From assembly GCA_028280115.1 (NCBI GenBank), contig JANQMJ010000017.1, forward strand, positions 186,001 through 250,000: a stretch of DNA of 64,000 bases, written 5' to 3'. Shown here piece by piece: positions 59,280-64,000 of this stretch. The DNA is from Parvularculaceae bacterium (GTDB lineage: Bacteria > Pseudomonadota > Alphaproteobacteria > Caulobacterales > Parvularculaceae). How positions within the stretch are numbered: the stretch's first letter is position 1; each line of letters starts with the position of its first letter. The notes beneath the pieces are model-generated. The model had not been told where the DNA came from and searched no databases. It worked only from the letters and a program-made list of their open reading frames with translations. The position numbers were made by a program, and so were the translations under genes.

Positions 59280-60272
59280 TTACAGCCCGCCCAAAAGTTC
59301 GTCTACAAACTGATCGGTGTCGATCCCTTCCGACCGCGCCGCGAAATTCAGCGCCATGCGATGGCGCAGCACCGGTTTTGCGAGGCGGCGCACGTCATCG
59401 AGCGACGGTGCATGTCGCTGATCGATCAGCGCAAGCGCCCGGGCGGCGAGGGAAAAGGCTTGGCTGGCGCGCGGTCCCGGACCCCATGCAACGAGGGATC
59501 TGACGCGCTCGCTCGCGGTTTCATCGGGCCGCGCCGCGCGCACCAGTTTCAAAATCATGTCGACGACCTGTTCGCCGATGGGCATTTCGCGCACCAGGCT
59601 TTGCGCCTCGATCAGATCGGCGCTGGCCATGACCGGGGCGACACTGTTTTCCGTCGCGCCTGTGGTTTCGGCGAGCATGCGCCGTTCCGATTCGAGATCG
59701 GGATAGCTGACATTGATCTGCAACAGGAAACGGTCGAGCTGGGCTTCCGGCAACGGATAGGTGCCTTCCTGTTCGATCGGGTTCTGGGTCGCCAGGACAT
59801 GGAACGGCGCGGGCAGATCGTGGCGCGCGCCGGCGACGGTGACATGATGTTCCTGCATCGCCTGCAGCAGCGCCGATTGGGTGCGCGGGCTGGCGCGGTT
59901 GATCTCGTCGGCGAGCAATAGCTGACAGAACACCGGGCCGGGAATGAACCGGAACGCGCGCTTGCCGTCTGCGGTCTCTTCGAGCACCTCGGAGCCGAGG
60001 ACGTCGCCGGGCATCAGGTCGGGCGTGAACTGCACGCGTTTTTCCGACAGGCCCATGAGATCTGCGACAGTTGTGACAAGCAGCGTTTTCGCCAAACCCG
60101 GCGCGCCGACCAGCAGTCCGTGCCCGCCGGCGGCGAGCGTGGTCAGCGTCAGGTCGATAACCTCACCCTGGCCGAACACGACTTTGCCGAGCGCTTCGCG
60201 CGCTTTGGCCAGTTTTGCGGAAACCGCCTCAAAGCGGGCCATCAGGTCATTTTCGGGGGCGGCGACGGTCAT
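59280..60272 (-). CDS. MoxR family AAA+ ATPase
   Basis: 330 residues. Walker A GAPGLAKTLL (variant GxPGxAKT), Walker B LLADEINRA, sensor 1 TQNPIEQEGTYPLPEAQLDRFLLQI, and arginine fingers around RTQSALLQAMQEHHVT. MoxR proteins act as chaperones for vWA or DUF58 partner proteins. It is the first gene of the operon; 265 bp separate it from divergent sppA, where its promoter should be. Confidence 0.95.
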   Translation of the reverse strand: MTVAAPENDLMARFEAVSAKLAKAREALGKVVFGQGEVIDLTLTTLAAGGHGLLVGAPGLAKTLLVTTVADLMGLSEKRVQFTPDLMPGDVLGSEVLEETADGKRAFRFIPGPVFCQLLLADEINRASPRTQSALLQAMQEHHVTVAGARHDLPAPFHVLATQNPIEQEGTYPLPEAQLDRFLLQINVSYPDLESERRMLAETTGATENSVAPVMASADLIEAQSLVREMPIGEQVVDMILKLVRAARPDETASERVRSLVAWGPGPRASQAFSLAARALALIDQRHAPSLDDVRRLAKPVLRHRMALNFAARSEGIDTDQFVDELLGGL

Positions 60273-60537
60273 AGGTGCTCAACTGTTTCTTTTTTCGCGG
60301 GAATTTCCATTATCATGGCTCAATGCAGGTTAAAAAACAGCTTGGCAAGCAAACCGCTCGGATTGTCGCAAAACGCTTGCCCCTTGCAGGCGAGCCGCCA
60401 TTTTCTTTACGATACCGTTAGGGTTCCGGGGCAGGATTTCTCCGCGCCGGGCCCAGAACGCGGGGTTCATGAAAAGCGCCGTCCAATGGGGCCGCACGAT
60501 TAAGGCGGCCGCTCGCCGGCAGGAAAAGGGGCAGTAG

Positions 60538-62436
60538 GTGTCTGACAAAGAAACGCATTTCACGGTTTGGGGCTTCATCAAAGGTTTCGCCAAGCTGATC
60601 ATCGGCGTGTTGCTGCTGATCCAGGGGCTGGTCGGCCTTGTGGTCTTGCTGCTGTTCGTCGGTGTCCTGGTGAGCGTCACCAACGGCCTCGCCGGCAAAG
60701 AAGACAAGGTGACGGTCGGCATTCCCGACGACTCGGCGCTTGTGCTCAATCCCAACGGCGTGCTCGTCGAGCAGGCCGAAGACGTCGATCCGTTCGAGGT
60801 CTTCATTGAGGAAGCTTACGGCGTCGACGAACCCAGACAGATCGAAGTGCATGACATCGTTCGCGTCCTGCGCAAGGCGAAAGACGACAAACGCATCAAA
60901 GGCCTGGTGCTTGATCTCGGTCAGCTTCAAGTTCCGTCCAGCAGCGCCAGCAAGGCCCATTACATCGCCGCCGAAATCGCCAAGTTCAAGGAAAGCGGCA
61001 AAAAAGTTATCGCCGTCGGCGACTATTACTCCCAGGATCAGTATCTGCTCGCGGCCCATGCCGATGAGATTTATATGAACGATCTGGGCAGTATCGTGCT
61101 TTACGGTTACGGCCGCTATAAGACCTATCTCAAGTCGTTTCTCGAAAAGCTGAAAGTCACGTCCCACGTCTTCCGGGTGGGCGCCTACAAGACGGCCGTC
61201 GAACCGTTCATTCGCGACGACATGTCGCCGGAAGCGAAAGAAGCCAACCTCGGCTATCTCAACGTGTTGTGGCGCGAATATGCGCTGGCCGTCGAAAAAG
61301 CGCGCGGGCTCGAACCCGGCGCCATCGAGAATTACGCCAACAATCTCGACTCTATTTTGCGGGCGGCCGATGGCGACTTCGGCAAGGCGGCGCTGAACAA
61401 TAAGCTGGTCGACGGTCTGAAATCCCGGGCCGAGATCAACCAGCTCCTGATCGACGCCTTTGGCGCGCGCCGCGACGGCAAGTCGTTCAAGCATGTTCCC
61501 TATCGGCGTTATCTCGCCGATGTCGGCCGCGACGCCGACGACAACGATCCCAATATTGCGGTGGTCACGGCGGCCGGCGCCATCGTTGACGGCGAAGCGC
61601 CCGCGGGCAGCGCCGCCGGCGGCGACACCATCGCCGAGCTTCTGAAAAAAGCCCGCCTTGACGACAAGGTCAAAGCGGTCGTCCTGCGCGTCGACAGTCC
61701 TGGCGGATCGGTCTTCGCCTCCGACGTCATCCGCGATGAGATCCTGGCCATCAAGGCGGCGGGCAAGCCGGTCGTCGCGTCGATTGGCTCGCTTGGCGCG
61801 TCCGGCGGTTACTGGATCGCCGTCTCCGCCGACGAGATCTGGGCCGCGCCGACGACCATTACCGGATCGATCGGCATTTTCGGCTACTTCACGACATTTG
61901 AAAATTCGGCCGACGCGATCGGGGTTCATGTCGACGGCGTCGGCACGACCAGCCTGTCGCCGGTCCTGGGGACCGGCATCGGCCCGCTGCCGGACACGCT
62001 CGCCGACATCATCCAGCAGTCGGTGGAAAACGGCTATGATCGCTTTTTGACGGTTGTCGGCGAAGGCCGCGGCCTTGACAAGGCCTATGTCGACTCCGTC
62101 GGCCAGGGACGCGTCTGGATCGGCGAACGCGCGCAGGAGCTTCGCCTTGTCGACCAGATAGGCGATATCGACGCCGCCATCGCGTCAGCCGCCCAGCGCG
62201 CCAATCTTGAAAAATACGATGTCGTCGAAATGATAGAAGACAAAACGCCGTTCGAACGCATTCTCAGCAACATGTCGTCGCGTGTCCTGGCGATGACGGG
62301 CGCTGACGAAAGTACGAAACTGCGCCAGTCGAGCGCGCTGCGCAAGCTGGTCCGCGCCGCCGACGAGCAGGTTGAATTCTTCAGCGCGTTCAACGATCCC
62401 AACGCCGCTTACGCAAGGTGTTTGGCTTGTGAATAA
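60538..62436 (+). CDS. sppA: Signal peptide peptidase SppA, 67-kDa type
   Basis: 632 residues from a GTG with AGGAAAAGGGG about 8 nt upstream. One N-terminal membrane helix (about 14-48). Two Clp-like serine protease halves: the first around KGLVLDLGQLQVPSS, the second with AVVLRVDSPGGSVFASD and the nucleophile Ser in GSLGASGGYWIA. The catalytic Lys lies in the first half (ARVGAYKTAVEPF-like RVGAYKTAVEPFIRD). It degrades cleaved signal peptides in the inner membrane. A strong terminator follows. Confidence 0.94.
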   Translation: MSDKETHFTVWGFIKGFAKLIIGVLLLIQGLVGLVVLLLFVGVLVSVTNGLAGKEDKVTVGIPDDSALVLNPNGVLVEQAEDVDPFEVFIEEAYGVDEPRQIEVHDIVRVLRKAKDDKRIKGLVLDLGQLQVPSSSASKAHYIAAEIAKFKESGKKVIAVGDYYSQDQYLLAAHADEIYMNDLGSIVLYGYGRYKTYLKSFLEKLKVTSHVFRVGAYKTAVEPFIRDDMSPEAKEANLGYLNVLWREYALAVEKARGLEPGAIENYANNLDSILRAADGDFGKAALNNKLVDGLKSRAEINQLLIDAFGARRDGKSFKHVPYRRYLADVGRDADDNDPNIAVVTAAGAIVDGEAPAGSAAGGDTIAELLKKARLDDKVKAVVLRVDSPGGSVFASDVIRDEILAIKAAGKPVVASIGSLGASGGYWIAVSADEIWAAPTTITGSIGIFGYFTTFENSADAIGVHVDGVGTTSLSPVLGTGIGPLPDTLADIIQQSVENGYDRFLTVVGEGRGLDKAYVDSVGQGRVWIGERAQELRLVDQIGDIDAAIASAAQRANLEKYDVVEMIEDKTPFERILSNMSSRVLAMTGADESTKLRQSSALRKLVRAADEQVEFFSAFNDPNAAYARCLACE

Positions 62437-62473
62437 CGCGTCGGCGTAAAAGCGCCCCGCGAAACAACAAGGG

Positions 62474-62504
62474 CCGGCGCTGCCGTAACGCAGCGCCGGT
62501 TTTT
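62474..62504 (+). terminator. Rho-independent terminator after sppA
   Basis: CCGGCGCTGC (62474-62483) and GCAGCGCCGG (62490-62499) make a perfect 10-bp stem with a 6-nt loop, followed by TTTTT. The T-run ends 4 nt before the start codon of the DUF1285 gene. Confidence 0.93.
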
Positions 62505-62508
62505 CCTT

Positions 62509-63081
62509 ATGCCGGACTTGATGCGATACGCGGCGGAACTTGAAGGCGCGGGCCAGACGCCGCTGCCGCCGGTCGACAAATGGAGCCCGGCCTATGGCGG
62601 CGACATCGATCTCGCCATCAAGCGCGACGGCGCGTGGGTTTATCAGGGAACGCCGATCCGGCGCGCGCGCCTGGTGCGGCTGCTTTCCACCGTGCTCAAG
62701 CGCGAGGGCGAGCGGCATTATCTGGTCACGCCAATGGAAAAACTCGGCGTCGCCGTGGAGGACGCCCCGTTTCTGGCGGTGCTGATGCGGATCGAAGGGA
62801 CCGGCGCGGAAAACCGCCGGATCGTCTTTACCACCAATGTGGGCGATGAAGTCGCCGCAGGGCGCGATCATCCGCTGGTCTTTCGCAAAGACCCTGAAAC
62901 CGGCGTCGCCGCGCCCTATATTGAAGTGCGTGCGGGCCTTGAAGCGCGTATCGTCCGGGCGGTGTTTTACGATCTTGTGGCGCTGGGCGAAGCGCGGGAC
63001 ATAGAAGGTAAAAAGATGTTCGGCGTCCGCTCGAATGGCGAATTTTTTCCGTTCGCGCCCGCCAGCGAGGTGTTTGGATAG
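62509..63081 (+). CDS. DUF1285 family protein
   Basis: 190 residues from the ATG at 62509; an ATG at 62521 is an alternative. The family pattern PVDKWSPAYGGDIDLAIKRDGAWVYQGTPIRRARLVRLLSTVLKREGERHYLVTPMEKLGVAVEDAPF is clear. The fold is two beta domains; the function is unknown. The sppA terminator lies right before the start, so the gene has almost no leader or depends on read-through. It begins a DUF1285-NUDIX-CCA group typical of alphaproteobacteria. Confidence 0.9.
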   Translation: MPDLMRYAAELEGAGQTPLPPVDKWSPAYGGDIDLAIKRDGAWVYQGTPIRRARLVRLLSTVLKREGERHYLVTPMEKLGVAVEDAPFLAVLMRIEGTGAENRRIVFTTNVGDEVAAGRDHPLVFRKDPETGVAAPYIEVRAGLEARIVRAVFYDLVALGEARDIEGKKMFGVRSNGEFFPFAPASEVFG

Positions 63082-63089
63082 TTTTGCAT

Positions 63090-63764
63090 ATGACCGCCGG
63101 CCTCAGCAACAAACCCATCGCGGAACTCGACTGGCGCGCGCGCATCGAGGCCAACCTTTCGCGCGCATCGGCGCAGCGGGTGCGTCAGTTGTTCAGCGAT
63201 ATCAATCCGCATCTGGTGGGCGAAAAACTGTTCGAAGATCGCTGGAGCGATATTCGCATGGACGCTGCGGTGCTGGCGCCGATCATCAACCGGCCTGAAG
63301 GCGCCTCCCTCCTGTTGACCGTGCGCTCGTCCGACATGCCGTCTCATGCGGGACAGATTTCCTTTCCCGGCGGCAAGGTCGATCCGGCCGATGACAATTT
63401 GATCGCAACCGCGCTGCGCGAGGCGCATGAAGAGGTGAATATTCCCCCCGAGGCGGTCGACGTGATCGGCGCGCTGGGCGTGCATAAGGGCGGGCTGGGC
63501 TTTTCGGTGACGCCGGTGGTCGGCGTGATCGATCCGGACGCCGCGGACATAAGGCCATGCCCGCGCGAGGTGGACGAGGTCTTCGAGGTGCCGCTCGGTT
63601 TTGTCGCCGATCTTTCCAACCACATCACCGAGCAACGCGAATTCAAGGGCGTTCAATTCAACATGTTCGCCGCGCCCTATGGCCGTTATCATATTTGGGG
63701 TCTGACGGCGGGCATTTTGCGCACGCTCGCCGAGACCTTGCAGGACGATGAGCGCGAAAGATGA
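63090..63764 (+). CDS. NUDIX hydrolase, CoA pyrophosphatase type
   Basis: 224 residues from the ATG at 63090 (an in-frame TTG two codons earlier is possible). The NUDIX box is GGKVDPADDNLIATALREAHEEVN, preceded by the CoA-type LLTVRSSDMPSHAGQISFPGG, which is the NudL/UPF0035 signature. It should split CoA or acyl-CoA. Its stop overlaps the next start (ATGA). Confidence 0.92.
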   Translation: MTAGLSNKPIAELDWRARIEANLSRASAQRVRQLFSDINPHLVGEKLFEDRWSDIRMDAAVLAPIINRPEGASLLLTVRSSDMPSHAGQISFPGGKVDPADDNLIATALREAHEEVNIPPEAVDVIGALGVHKGGLGFSVTPVVGVIDPDAADIRPCPREVDEVFEVPLGFVADLSNHITEQREFKGVQFNMFAAPYGRYHIWGLTAGILRTLAETLQDDERER

Positions 63765-64000
63765 CCGCCGACGCCAGGCTAACGCCGCTCACGGCGGCGC
63801 AGCGCGCCCATTTTGACTGGCTCGACGCGCCGGGACTGCGCAAAGTCGTCGCCGCCCTTGAAAAATCCAAAGCTGAAAGCGCCCGCTTTGTCGGCGGCTG
63901 CGTGCGCGACAGCCTGTTCGGCGAAAAGCCCAAGGATTTCGATCTCGCCACGACCCTTGAACCCCAGGCGGTGATCGACGCGCTCCATGCGGCGCGCCTC
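63761..64000 (+). CDS. CCA-adding tRNA nucleotidyltransferase or poly(A) polymerase, partial
   Basis: The first 80 codons are seen, from the ATG at 63761, which overlaps the NUDIX stop (ATGA), to the window end. The nucleotidyltransferase head signature ARFVGGCVRDSLFGEKPKDFDLATT shows the GG and the DxD catalytic aspartates. In alphaproteobacteria the gene after DUF1285 and NUDIX is usually the class II CCA-adding enzyme. The rest of the protein lies outside the window. Confidence 0.9.
   Translation, partial: MTADARLTPLTAAQRAHFDWLDAPGLRKVVAALEKSKAESARFVGGCVRDSLFGEKPKDFDLATTLEPQAVIDALHAARL

Overview
The window is about 64% GC and carries a tightly packed alphaproteobacterial core genome. Markers that point there are chpT (CckA-ChpT-CtrA phosphorelay), an NDUFA12 complex I accessory subunit, the aroQ-accB-accC operon, the string rnd-like / lptC-lptA-lptB / rpoN / hpf / ptsN, a vitamin B12-dependent class II ribonucleotide reductase, DUF1150, DUF2155 and a TIGR02301 protein. 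The mix suggests a stalked or prosthecate-type lineage such as Parvularculales, Hyphomonadales or Caulobacterales; this placement is inference. No rRNA or tRNA gene, complete transposase, integrase or CRISPR array was seen, so most of the window is ordinary chromosome.

Layout: 0-3.4 kb holds a truncated membrane gene, an orphan holin-like gene, thiO and a lytic transglycosylase. 3.6-8.3 kb holds a pentapeptide-repeat protein and nrdJ on the minus strand. 8.5-10.8 kb holds NDUFA12, mlaD, a DUF2155 gene and aat. 10.8-15.6 kb (minus) holds a large secreted hydrolase, a small exported protein, accC, accB and aroQ. 15.7-20.9 kb holds thiS-thiG, an EF-hand protein and clpB. 21.8-30.6 kb holds an M23 peptidase, the ydbH-ynbE-ydbL lipid-transport set, chpT with a receiver protein, uppP and a PLP dehydratase. 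31.2-36.8 kb is the ptsN/hpf/rpoN/lpt string. 36.9-43.1 kb holds a FabH-like enzyme, tag, a MAPEG protein, ygfZ, a dihydroorotase-type enzyme, NUDIX and SRAP genes. 43.8-48.9 kb holds tyrosine catabolism genes (maiA, hppD) with a MarR regulator. 49.2-51.9 kb holds msrA, cutA and queC-queE-queD. 53.5-60.3 kb (minus) is a MoxR/DUF58/BatA-like envelope operon. 60.5-64 kb holds sppA, DUF1285, NUDIX and the start of a CCA-adding enzyme.

Functionally the window is rich in envelope biogenesis (MlaD, YdbH/YnbE/YdbL, LptABC, UppP, M23 and SLT murein enzymes, SppA, MoxR operon), with nucleotide, cofactor and queuosine synthesis, stress genes (clpB with a sigma-32-like promoter, hpf, msrA) and cell-cycle phosphorelay parts.

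I found no convincing new defence or biosynthetic system. The most unusual content is in the intergenic regions: at least six families of structured dispersed repeats. One family carries an intrinsic terminator at its core, and its three full copies all sit between convergent genes. A composite repeat block occurs twice in inverted orientation (about 20.9-21.8 kb and 43.1-43.8 kb). Other points of interest are an AT-rich gene inserted between maiA and a gamma carbonic anhydrase with exact stop/start overlaps, a perfect 24-bp palindrome before hppD, a QueD lacking the usual catalytic Cys, a dihydroorotase with Gln for the first metal His, and two hypothetical proteins that resemble flagellin-like and VirE-like modules.
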